Below are positions 1 to 12,500 of a DNA stretch of 64,000 nt, piece after piece. Location of the stretch: positions 117,169,166 to 117,233,165 of the forward strand of contig CM056576.1 of assembly GCA_029721435.1 (NCBI GenBank), written 5' to 3'. Position 1 is the first letter of the stretch; each line of letters starts with the position of its first letter. Position numbers and translations under genes: made by a program. The stretch is from Gymnothorax reevesii (Eukaryota; Chordata; Actinopteri; Anguilliformes; Muraenidae). Under the pieces are notes generated by a model that saw nothing but the letters and a program-made list of their open reading frames with translations, did no database searches and was not told where the DNA came from.

Positions 1-483
1 CATGTAGAATCCTTATTAAACATCAGAAGAACTCGCTCACATAGTGTTTAAGGTCAGCCAGAATTTGCATGGGCTCCCCAACAAAAGCTTCATTGTTTCT
101 TTCAAGTTACTAAAGCGACGTTCTTGGCTTGGGTGAGCTGATGGTTTCTTCTAGGCAACCAACTTGTAAGAAATGATAAATTTGAGTTACAATTAACTGC
201 TGGGAGAATTTCACTGGTAGCGCTTCTAGTCTTTAAAAAAAATTGCATTATTGAAAATGTTATCTGTGCTCTGTTTTAAGTGTGGCAGTCTATTTTTGTC
301 CTTACCAAGTCATGTGTAGGTGGTCCTCTAGCTAACTTAGTCATCAAGACTCCGAAGAGGCTTGAGACATCCTCTTTTTACTGCAGATTCTCCATTGACT
401 TGGTAGATGACAAACCAGTATGTCATCATTGTTATCTTTTCTTATGCCTTGTCTGTTTTGTCTGTTTCTCCCTTGCGCTGCAG

Positions 484-501
484 GAGTTGTTTGATTTGTC
501 G
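484..501 (+). CDS. ATP13A3: ATP13A3 18-nt microexon
   Basis: The six codons ELFDLS lie between an acceptor (gctgcag) and a strong donor (gtaagt). They read in phase 0 into the next exon (SSYEIGIV), matching the ELFELP-TYEIGIV stretch of human ATP13A3 as I recall it. The exon is very short, so it is less certain than the others. Confidence 0.7.
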
Positions 502-3500
502 GTAAGTCCTGACATGGAACACTTCCATCTGGTTTGCATTCTGGCCTGTTTAGCTGGGTTAGCAGAGTTGACTGCTGTTTCTGGTGTCCTCAGTCGTCCT
601 ACGAGATTGGAATTGTGCGGCAGTTCCCCTTCTCCTCTGCGCTTCAGAGAATGAGCGTAGTGGCCAGACTGCTGGGGGAGAAGAAAATGGATGCCTACCT
701 CAAGGGGGCGCCAGAAGTGGTGGCTAGCCTCTGCAAGACTGAAACAGGTCGGTCATTGTGCTGCGTTTTACAGTGGGCCGGTTTGTAAAATGGTCTCCCT
801 CCAACTTCACCGCCCTCGTGGAAGTACTGAAAAGCCACCTCTCTCCATGAATTCATTTGTATTTATAATGTCCACACTTGTGCTTTGGGACTTTGTTTGC
901 ACGGTCTTAAAACTAGCTTTCACATTCTTTCTACATCTCTAGAAAGATCTGCTGTACATGTTTAAAGAGATGGGGGTTGGGGGGCCCAGTTGTTTTGAAA
1001 TGTTAAGCTTTCCCATCTTTATTTGTCTCGTCACCCCCCTTCCTGCAGTGCCGGAGGACTTCTCTGAGGTTCTGGAAGGTTATACTAAACAGGGATTCAG
1101 AGTCATTGCCCTGGCCCACCGTCGGCTGGAGTCCAAACTTTCTTGGCACAAAGTACAGAACGTGAACAGGTCCGGGAACACCTGATGAGTACGCTGCACT
1201 TGATACATGCAAAGCACAATGCTGTGAAGTGTCCGCGCTGTTCTTGGTGGGCAGACAACACTGCAAAAGCTGGGGTTAATGAACCAGAAAAATGTCTGCC
1301 AGATCCCCCTTCTTATTTACCCTAACTGATTCATTCTCCACAAGCATTACGTGAACCTGGGAGTTACCTGGTCCTTTCTGGGTATCCACTGGCTCTGCTA
1401 GACGCCTCCATCCGAACACCTTATCTTGTGATATGTTAACTGAATGTTTTTGTTTCTAATGAATTATGAGCCTGACAAAAGAGTATTACATTTTGCTGCT
1501 CTTTTGAGACTAGAATATTGATGTAAATTGATGCTATAAGTCAGTAGCTCTTGAACTTTGCAGGGACCTTATTGAGTGCAACATGGATTTCCTTGGCCTG
1601 ATCATCATGCAGAACAAGCTGAAGGCTGAGACCCCTGGGGTTCTGGAGGACCTGCGCCGTGCCAACATACGCACAGTCATGGTCACCGGTGAGTGAATCC
1701 AGAGCCGAATTCCTCTGAAATCCGTGATTGTCTGCGACTGGTCATCTGCACAGAGTTTCTGCTTATATCACCAACGTCCTCTTGTCAAATTGAGCTTTTA
1801 ATTATTAATCATTACCGACTGCAGCACTCCTTGGCTTTCCACAACTTCAATCCATAACCATAATTCCTAGCCATGCCACGAAGTGGAGTGCCCTTTGAAA
1901 AGCAGTGTAGAAATTCCCCATTCTGTCTCTGTGTTTCAGTGGCATTTTGGCACCATTTACATCTATTGAAATGTCGTTTGTGAGACTCTGCTGCATATAA
2001 TCAAGCTGACTTTGGACTCTGAAAATAAAAATTAAACTGCTCAGTTACAAATTATGATTTGGCTCCAAAGGTTGCTCAGCCTTAAAGTGCATTTTGCAAG
2101 TTAAAGTACACACTGTATCAGACCATCGGAAAATTGGTTAGTCATCATTTTGGTGTAAAAAATCTTTCAATATTCACTGCATTGGTGCAATAATGCGTTT
2201 TTCTGAGGAATTTTAATTCCGCATCAAAAAACGGACTCACCGGCCGCTGCGTCACGGGAGGGAAACCATTAGAAAAGATGGATTTCAGTGCTGAAGAGGC
2301 TGAAAACGTCTTCTTATTTAAATATGACGGACAGTCAGGCGTGTGTGAGAAGAAGAGCAGCCAGGAATCAGAATTTTATGACCACAGGAGAGAAATAGAG
2401 CTGTGGTGTGAGGAGAATGCGTGGAGAATTGGGCCGGTGCTCTGGTGACTCAGGCTAGCTAATATAAGCTCATGGCTACCATTAGCTACAGCAAATGTCA
2501 GCTCATGATAGGTAGTCTTTGTCAGGTTACAGTATAGAAAAAAATCATTGCCCCATACAAAAGTTTACCTTCTATGGACAATATACTGGAAGGACTATTA
2601 CAGGAACAAGTATGATTCCTGCGTCGTATTGCACCGCTCGATCTTTGCACTCACCCGAGAGGCGTGGCAGGTGAAAATTAGTTTGGGCAACCGGATACGC
2701 TCAGACTCTTTGCCCGGTAGGCGAGTAAAAGTTCTGCATGAACTTCATAATATTCATACAATCCAGCCGTATAATTGATCTTTAGGCTTATGTCAGAAGT
2801 TAAAGCGAATTCCGCCTTCTTATCCTCATTTCTTACGCAATGTTGCCTAATTGGTTGTACGGTTTCCAGCCCGGAACAAATTCTAAATTAATGCAACTGT
2901 ACAAAAAGCCTCTTAAAAATATATGGGTTGCCAAAACTTTGGCTATTTATCATCTTATTTGTTGAAGCACGCCATATGAACATTCAACAGTTAACTATGT
3001 GTTAGCTCTCATCAGTAAATGCATGCAATAATTTCTTGCCTTTCTCCGGCAGTGTTTCCAGATTTGTTGCGTTATTTAACTGATTTAAAAAACCACCTAA
3101 TTGCACAGAAAACCACCCATAGTAACACCAATGAAAACTTACGCCAATTTAATTTATTATGTAAGCACATCTTGTCTTCGGAAACCTCACCTTTTAAAAA
3201 TGCATCATAACCTTAACCTCTCGCAGTTTACATCCCCCGATTAGCCACAGTTGCTCAGACTAATTGGTTAAAACTGAGGAAAAACTGATTTCAGTGTTAA
3301 CGCGATAACTGCAGTAATATTTCAATTAGAAATTCCAAGTTTTGCCTGTAAGTAAGTCTCATAAAGAGGAAGAACTGATTCGATTTAGGACAATTTACAA
3401 TTTTTAGATTGGCCACCAGGGGCCGAAAACTGAAAAAATCACTGTTCCGCGATAACTTACAAGTTTCAAGTTTTGCACATAAGTAATAATCATAAAGAGG

Positions 3501-6500
3501 AAGAAATGATTCGATTTTGGACTATTAACGATCTCCAGATTGGCCACCAGGGGCCAAAAACTGATTCACATGTGAACGCGATAACTGCAATAATATTTCA
3601 ATTCGAAATTCCAAGTTTTGCATACAAGTTAGTATCATAAAGAGGAAGAACTGATTCGATCAGGGGCGAAAAACTGAAAAAATCACAAGGTGGAGCTTTG
3701 TCACATAAAATTGACAATTTTTGCTATATCTTTGGAACTATTTCTCCAATTTACATGAAATTATGTGCAACTGCAAGGTCATGACCTCACAATGTGTCAC
3801 ATGATGACATCACACCTGTATGGTTCAATATTTTACCACCAGGTGGCGCTTTGTGATGGAAAATTACCATTTTGGCCATATCCTCATAACCATTTGACCG
3901 ATTGACCTGAAATTAAGTTCAAATGAAAGTCTATTCAAGGTCTATTCAAGGATTGGGGAATTGGAGAATTGGGGCCATTCGGGGATATACCCCCAGCCAT
4001 CGCCTCCGACGGCATAAGCCTAGTTTGGAATGTTGTCATGGCTAAAGGGCACTGTAAGGTTAGCTGTGTGACAATCCCAAGGACAGAAAAAATAAAAGTG
4101 CAAAGTAAGTGAAAGTTTTGGATTTACAATGCCATATCAATTATATAAATTTAGGCTTAGAATATAAATTGTTTGATGTTAATTAGGCCAGCTTGAACAC
4201 CTCAGTGGTGTTCTCCTCCTTTAAAAGTTAAACAAGCTCCTGACATTTTCAAGCAATATCCCCCGCAACTGGCATTGCATTTTTGAATAGAGAATGTTCT
4301 AAATAAATATTTAGATTTCTAAAGAACTGTACTAATTGCAAAGCTGTTAATTTCCTTGCAAAAAAAATAGGCCGAAGAGTATGCATCAGAAAACTCAGAA
4401 AATTATACCTAATTGTTTTCATGACGCACCTTTGTCACCTCGATACGAAATATGATCACGATCGGATGATTAGTTTCAAATTTATAGCCAAGATGGGACA
4501 CATTACAGATTTCCCACAAATCTGATGCTTTTTGACCCAAAACGCAAACAATTTTAAAGATATTTTCAAAATTATTTTTCATGACACCTTTATGTGTTTT
4601 TACACCTTGATGCCAAAAATGATCACAATCGGATGATTATTTTCAAAGTTATAGCCCGGACATAACACATTACAGATTTCCTTCAAATTTGTTGCTTTTT
4701 GCCCCAAAATGTGAAAAATAAAATTATTTTAAAAATTGTTTTTCATGACACACCTTTATGTGGTTTTACACCTCGATGCCAAATATGATCAGAATCGGAT
4801 GATTAGTTTTAAAGTTATAGCCCGGACGACAAACGTGTTGGTCGGACGGATGGACGGACCCCATTTTTTATATCCTGTACAACAACGTTGTTGCGGGGGA
4901 TAAAAATAAGACGACTGCAGGCAAAGTTTATGCTCTGTCTGACTGTATACACAAAGCATTTAACCCTCTTGAATTGAATTTCACATGATATTTCAGAGTT
5001 TTTCAATTTGGCATATAAAATCTTCTGCGGACTGTCACCAGCCTGACTGGCTAGTGGCAAAAATGGGAAGATCGAGTCCTGATATTTTGTAACAAAACTT
5101 CACTATTCCACAGTCTTGTACTGCTGAGGAGAGCAAGGAGATATGTAGATAATCTCCAATGACTGAGCCGGAGAGATCAAATTTATGCAATGAGAGTAGT
5201 AATTTTCATTTACTCTGACCCTTCGGCGAATCTCGCGCTCATTTGAGATCTTATCTATTTCATAAATGTCTGCTTCTTTTTATATGGAAAATGAAAAAAC
5301 GACGGTGGCTTCTAGGTAGCAATCTATTCAATTGGATGACTACTTCACTAGCTAGCATGCTAACGCTTTTCGCCATTAAATTAATAAATTCAAGCATCTA
5401 CGATTACAGTAGCACATGTAACTCATTACTTTACTGACAAAAGCATTTTCATGCCAGCTGACGGACTATTAATCCCACTGACTTGAATAAACCGCAAACT
5501 AGAAGCTAACCTCAGTGATGATAGTCTCCAGCAGAAAAGGTAAAGTTACCTTTGCGGACATACTAGTTGACAAACACAATAATTCACCATTTTACACACA
5601 AAAAGTGAGGAATGAAAAAAATCCAGAAAATTCCAATTCACAAAACACGACCACTCAAATGCAGGTTCAACTTCCCCATTTAGCTGCATCATACCACGTG
5701 GTTTTTTAAAAAAGCAGTTTTGATGAGACAAGCTGAAAGTGCCACTATTCTTGATTTCTGCGAATATGTCAAGTAAAACTTATCAACTCCAACATTAATC
5801 CTTTAAATGGTTATTGTCAGGACAGATCAGTTATGAATTTTGAAAAAAAAACTTTCAATATGCACTTTATTTTTTCATTTATTTTATTAATTTATTTAAT
5901 ATGGACAATGCAGATAAATGAACATCTAATCAGAAAATCATAGATGTAAATATGCCGGAATATAGCAACAATGCTAGTTTAACTGTAAGAGTTATTAGAT
6001 AGATTTAGCATGTAATTTTCCATTGCCATGACAAGTTACTTTCCAATGCTGTCTATTGACCTGCACCTTGTACATAATTGTTTTGTCTGTTGTGGTCTTT
6101 TGAACCCTGCCAGCCACTTCCAGACAGTTGATTGTTGTGTCTATGAAGGAAGTGATTTGTAAACACCAGGCTGAATCTCCTTTCTCCCTTCAGGTGACAA
6201 CATGCTGACAGCTATATCAGTGGCACGTGACTGCGGGATGATCCCCCCTCAGGACAGAGTCATAATAGCAGACGCACTTCCTCCTAAAGATGGCCAGACG
6301 GCAAGAATTGAGTGGCACTATGCGAATGATCCCAGCAGGCGCCCTAGCAAAGCTGCTCACTACGAGGTGAATGCCCTCTGGTGGACTCTTTGCAGAACTG
6401 CAGTGCTTAGGCTCACCCATACCCTACACAATCAATCAAATCCCTCATTTAACCTGATAAAACCAGTTGAGACCAAAGTCTCTTTTTCAATGGTAATCTG

Positions 6501-9500
6501 GCGGTATGCAGCAAGTCACGAATAAGTATTACATAAACACAACAGTTCAAGACAATATTGAAAAAAAACAGTACAGTATAAAACAAGGGACAGAATAGCG
6601 ACTACCACCTGACAGGACAAAATTAACTCTCTGAAAAAAAAAAATCATCAGCCTAGGTTACCTGCAGTATGGTGGTACTCTTGGGAATCTGAAGCTAAGA
6701 TGAAATGTTTGCTGTATGGAGAGACCCAAATTTGTGAAACGTGCTACAGTTGTTGAGTCTGTATGGACTGATTCACGTGTTCAACAAAACAAATTGAAAC
6801 TAGAAAAGCACTCTGAGAGCGCAGACCTCCGCCAGGGAGCAGCAAACCCAAAAGCACGGCGATCGGAACCTCCGGCCCATTGGAAAGACTTGAAATCTTG
6901 AACTTTGGCGTATATCTCAGCAGTACTTTGGCCTAGATATGCCAAAATTTAATCAGCTGTTCCTTGACTTAATACCCACCTACCCTGAAAATTTCATCAA
7001 AATCCGGCCATAAGTTTTTGAGTTATGTTGTACACAAACAAACCAACAAACAAACGGCACCAAAAACATAACCTCCTTGGCGGAGGTAATTAGGGTGTCT
7101 GTTTGAGCGTTGTAATATTGCCATGTGCAGGCAGTTTACAGTTTGGTCTCTGATGAAGCTGAGCTCCCCTTTCAACCCTCTCTCTTCTCTCAGGTGGTAG
7201 ACATTGTTCTTGATGAGGATGACCAAGACAGTCGGACTTTGCAACAGCGGTACCACTTCGCCATGAGCGGAAAATCCTTCGGCGTCATCTCCATACATTT
7301 CCCTGATCTGATGCAGAAGGTCAGTTTCCAGACCCACTAAGCAAATGTTTCTGCTCAACTGACACAATCAACATATACGCGGTTATTATGACCGCTCAGT
7401 CTGCAACTGGGGCACCGAAATTTTTGGGGTGTTAAATATGAACACGGTGTACCTTCTTACTTTTCGTGAGATTTTCACATACTCAGATTGCTCCCTCCTG
7501 ATTAATTTTTTTTTAACCTTTGGTTTCTTTGTGATTCAGGTCAAGTCTTTGTATTCCGTTACCTTGTCATATTCCCTCAGATCATGCTCAAAGCGATTGT
7601 TTCTTTCAGAAGCATTGGTTGAAAAGTTTGAAGGTAGAATGTAGAAAATGGGGAAAGTTATATGAAATCTACCTGAAGGGGAAAGAAACGGGTCCATGAA
7701 GGGGAAATGGTGCTGCTGAGTGGAGAAAAAAACTCTGGTTTAAATTAAATGATATAAACAAAGAACGGTCTTTTAAAGCAGTGTTCTCCAACCCCCTCCT
7801 GGGGGCCCACCTGTCCTGCTTGTGTTAGATCTCTCCCTGCTCCAGCAAAGGAGATTCAAATGATCAGGCTGTCATCAATCAGCTTTAGGGGGTGATTAAC
7901 GAGCTGATCATTTGAATCACCTGTGCTGAGGCAGAGAGAAATCTAAAGCATGCAGGACAGGTGGGCCTCCAGGAGAGGGTTCGGGAACACTGCTTTAAAG
8001 GGTGCGATTGAATGACTGTGAAGTGAAATGGTAGATTTCAGTGGAAAGTGGCATGTTGGGACTTGACTCTTTCTCTCTGGAGCAGCTGGTCCTTCATGGC
8101 ACAGTGTTTGCTCGAATGGCGCCGGACCAGAAGACCCAGCTGGTGGAGGCTCTGCAGAGTGTGGAGTGAGTACGCGGTCTGGAACCAATCCAGGGGTACT
8201 TTCCCTAAATCATAGTTGCTAACTGTGTTAGCAGCTTACTTACCTTGAACTACAGCTCCTAGTTTGCAGCTAGGCTTTTGGGAAACACACCCCAGATCAG
8301 CTGTTAAAAAATGCACCCACTGTCACCGCTGAGCCCCTGGTTTTCTTTCTTCAATTTGCAGCTACTTTGTGGGCATGTGTGGCGACGGAGCTAATGACTG
8401 TGGCGTGAGTATCGTTATTCTCTTTTAACGTAACAGTTTGTCCTCCATTCTTTTTTTTTTTTGCGCTACCAGCTACATGCATGCTTTTTTTTTTTTTTTT
8501 TAAACAAGTAGATCAGAAGGATCTAATTGCTGCGACCTCGCCAAGCATCCGTCACGTGGCCTAGTGTCCATGACTGGCGGTTTCTTTTACAAGCGCAAAT
8601 CTTGAAATTGGCAAATGACCTTGAAAATCAATAGGGGACCCTTCCTCTGTACCAAGAAGCTTGTTCTAAAATGTAATAGCCATCCATGAAGTTAAAGTGG
8701 AGTTACGGTGCAAAAACTGTGAAATCGGGGCAAAATCGACACTTTTTTTGACCGGTGTGACCTTGGGATTCGACAGATGACCTTTAAAATCAATAGGGAA
8801 CCCCTCCTCTATACCAAGAAGCTTGTTCTAAGATTTCAAAGCCATTCATTGAATTAAACTTGAGTTACGATGTGAAACCGTCAAATCGGGCAAAATTGAC
8901 ACTTTTTTTGCCTTTGTGACCTTGGGATTTGACGGATGACCTTGAAAAACAATAGGGAACACCTGTATGCCTAGAAATTTCATAGCGAGATATGAATTCT
9001 AACTGGAGTTATAGCGCGAATACCCGAAAACAAGGTTGTGACCTCTGTGAACTTGACCTTTGACCACGACCTTGTGCATGGACATCACTTTGGTGAAGGT
9101 CAATAACTCCTGAAAATTTCATGATGATACGACGACAGGAACATGGTCAAAAAGGTGGCACAGACGGACGGACAGACAGACAGACAGATAGACGGACAGA
9201 CAGACAGAAGCGTTCATAGAGCTGCTTGGTGGCAGCTAAAAATGAAAAGCTCAAATCAAATTTTCATGGGCCTTTTGTTGGGCAGACTTAAGCAGCTAGC
9301 AAGAGCTCCTGTGATCTGGAAAAACCACCAAATTCATCAGTAACGAGCATTCTTGCAACTGAACAAAAACCTTTGGATTCTGGACTTTTTCTGACCAAAA
9401 AAAAAACAGATACTTGATTTTGACAGTTCAAATAACACTATTAGCTTGTGTTTTAAGATTTTCACCACTCTTACTGCAATTACTGCAAATGAGGATGAGG

Positions 9501-12500
9501 ATCAAGCTTCAGCTTCTCCCGAAAGTGACATGCACGCTAGGTTTTTCCAGATCTCAGGAGCTCCTTCTAATTTTGTGCACTCTGTTTTGTTTAGATGTTA
9601 TCAGGCTCAAACATTGTTTCACTGTTCCCCGTGAATTGGGAAGTTGTGCTTTGGGTAATTTTTGTTTCCTCTGTGCAGTGCCAGTGAACTTTACCCTCCA
9701 TTTGACTCCTTCCTGCTCTCTCTCTCTCTTTCTTTTTCATTTTTTCACTGTTACTCCCCTGGCTTTCAGGCCCTGAAGAGAGCTCACGGCGGAATCTCCC
9801 TGTCTGAGCTGGAGGCGTCTGTGGCCTCCCCCTTCACATCCAGAACCTCAAACATCTCCTGTGTGCCTGACCTCATCAGGTATTCGGTCCCAATGTGTCA
9901 CTTCCTTAAACATCTGCTGCTATTTTGACGCAAATTTATTGAAAATGTTACTTTGTGGCAAGGGAGGCTAAGAGAATCTTCCTAAAATGCTCTAAAAATC
10001 TGATCACAGTGTAGAATGTTCTGGAATCGATCTGATGTAGCCAGCGGTTATTTCTAATATTGCAGATCAGTTGAATTCCTGAACAATTCTGAACAGTTTT
10101 GAGACTGGAAGCCTCTCGAACAGTTTAATTAGATGCGTGATTTAATGTGTCCTGTGACATTGCATTAAAGGGCAATATTTCTTCACAGGGAAGGCAGGGC
10201 GGCTCTTATCACTTCCTTCTGTGTGTTCAAGTTCATGGCCCTGTACAGCATGATCCAGTACATCAGCATCCTTCTACTGTACTCTGTAAGTCCTCCTCAT
10301 GTGCACTGCAGTCCTGTATTACTCTCGGAATCACTGATCTCAGATCAGCTTTAATCCAGTTAGTCCGTGTCCTTCCTCTCCACTGTTGGGTATACAAAAC
10401 CCAAAACCAGTGAAGTTGGCACGTTGTGTAAATCGTAAATAAAAACAGAATACAATGATTTGCAAATCCTTTTCAACCTATATTCAATTGAATACACTGC
10501 AAAAACAAGTTACTTAACCCTAGAACACTATCGCCGGATGATTTTCACCAGAGCAAACGTGTTTACGTGATTTTCATTATGTTGTGTTTGTCTGAGTGTT
10601 ATGGGTCCCGGGGCAGCTTCAGCATTGTCTTTGACATCTTTGAAGGCATGGGTGTTTTGTTTACCTCAGGGTACTTTTTTTCATTTTGTTAGACATGGCA
10701 CAGTTGAAAATAAAAGAACACTACTCTAATTTGTCATGTATTGTCATATTTTGATGACAAGTACTTTTTATTGGGTATTTTACTATATCGGGAAAAATCA
10801 CCCGGCGTTAGTGATGGTTTTACTAATGTTAGCAATAGTGTTCTAGGGTTAATGTTTGAACAGGTAAACTTAGTAATTTTTTGCAAATTTTATCTCATTT
10901 GGAATTTGATGCCTGCAACATGTTTCAAAAAAGTTGGCACAAGTGGCAAAAAAGACTGAGAGAGTTGAGGAATGCTCATCAAACATTTATTTGGAACATC
11001 CCACAGGTGAACGGGCTAATTGGGAACAGGTGGGTGCCATGATTGGGTATAAAAGCAGCTTCCCTGAAATGCTCAGTCATTCACATGCAAGGATGGGGCG
11101 AGGGTCACCACTTTGTGAACAAATGCGTGAGTTGATTGTCGAACAGTTTAAAAACAACATTCCTCAACGAGCTATTGCAAGAAATTTAGGGATTTCATCA
11201 TCTATGGTCCGTAATATCGTCAAAAGGTTCAGAGAATCTGGAGAAATCACTGCATGTAAGCGACAATGCCAAAAACCAACATTGAATGCCCTTGACCTTC
11301 GATCCCTCAGGCGGTACTGCATCAAAAACCGACTTCACTGTGTAAAGGACATCACCACATGGGCTCAGGAACACTTCAGAAAACCACTGTCAGTAACTAC
11401 AGTTCGTCGCTACATCTGCAAGTGCAAGTTAAAACTCTAAAATGCAAAGCAAAAGCCATTTATCAGCTGCACCCAGAAATGCTGCCGGCTTCGCTGGGCC
11501 CAAGCTCATCTAAGATGGACTGATGCAAAGTGGAAAAGTGTTCAGTGACGAGTCCACATTTCAAATTGTTTTTGGAAACTGTGGACGTCGTGTCCACCGG
11601 ACCAAAGAGGAAAAGAACCATCCGGACTGTTATAGGCGCAAAGTTCAAAAGCCAGCATCTGTGATGGTATGGGGGTGTATTGGTGCCCAAGGCATGGGCA
11701 ACTTACACATATGTGAAGGCACCATTAATGCTGAAAGGTACATACAGGTTTTGGAGCAACATATGTTGCCATCCAAGCAACGTCTTTTTCATGGACGCCC
11801 CTGCTTATTTCAGCAAGACAGTGCTAAGCCACATTCTGCACATGTTACAACAGCGTGGCTCCGTAGTAAAAGAGTGTGGGTACTAGACTGGCCTGCCTGT
11901 AGTCCAGACCTGTCTCCCATTGAAAATGTGTGGCGCATTATGAAGCGTAAAATACGACAACGGAGACCCCGGACTGTTGAACAACTTCAGCTGTGCATCA
12001 AGCAAGAATGGGAAAGAGTTCCACCTGAAAAGCTTCAAAAATTGGTCTCCTCAGTTCCCAAAAGTTTACTGAGTGTCGTTAAAAGGAAAGGCGACGTAAC
12101 ACAGTGGTGAAAAGGCCCCTGTGCCAACTTTTTTGCAATGTGTTGCTGCCTTTAAATTCTAAGTTAATGATTATTTGCAAAAAAAAACATAAAGTTTCTC
12201 AGTTTCAACTTTGAACATCTTGTCTTTGCAGTGTATTCAGTTAAATTTAAGTTGAAAATGATTTGCAAATCATTGTATTCTATTTTTATCTACGATTTTC
12301 ATAACATGCCAACTTCACTGGTTTTGGGTTTTGTACAAATGCATGTCGAGCTGTACGTGTTCTGCCATACGCTCTTTGTGGAACAAGAATGTTAATTTTA
12401 AACTATATTGTGTGAAAGTTCTATGACCATGAAGCTAGGTACACATTGAGATGTTTAATGTTGAGTCAAACGGATTGCGGAGAGACTATTTCTGTCACAT

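Larger units (their letters stand above)
1689..6193 (+). other. ATP13A3 intron (4.5 kb), repeat-rich
   Basis: It contains a small ORF (2278-2448), a three-copy degenerate tandem block (about 3240-3700), a patch with the GCCACCAGG-type wording of fish dispersed repeats (about 3700-4020) and a 646-bp MITE (4257-4902). I recognise nothing in 4903-6193, which is AT-rich. Confidence 0.7.
10395..12333 (+). mobile_element. Tc1-like transposon A with a nested TTAA element
   Basis: The ends CAAAACCCAAAACCAGTGAA and its inverse are flanked by TA on both sides (10393-10394, 12334-12335), with TIR similarity extending about 120 bp. Length is 1939 bp, or about 1604 bp without the nested insert at 10518-10848. 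It lies in the ATP13A3 intron, and the surrounding splice sites are intact. A close sister copy is at 50779-52371. Confidence 0.92.

Noticed and set aside
9773..9879. Possible start codon or independent short gene in the ATP13A3 exon region
   Set aside because: The frame joins the exons on both sides through good splice sites, so it is an internal exon.
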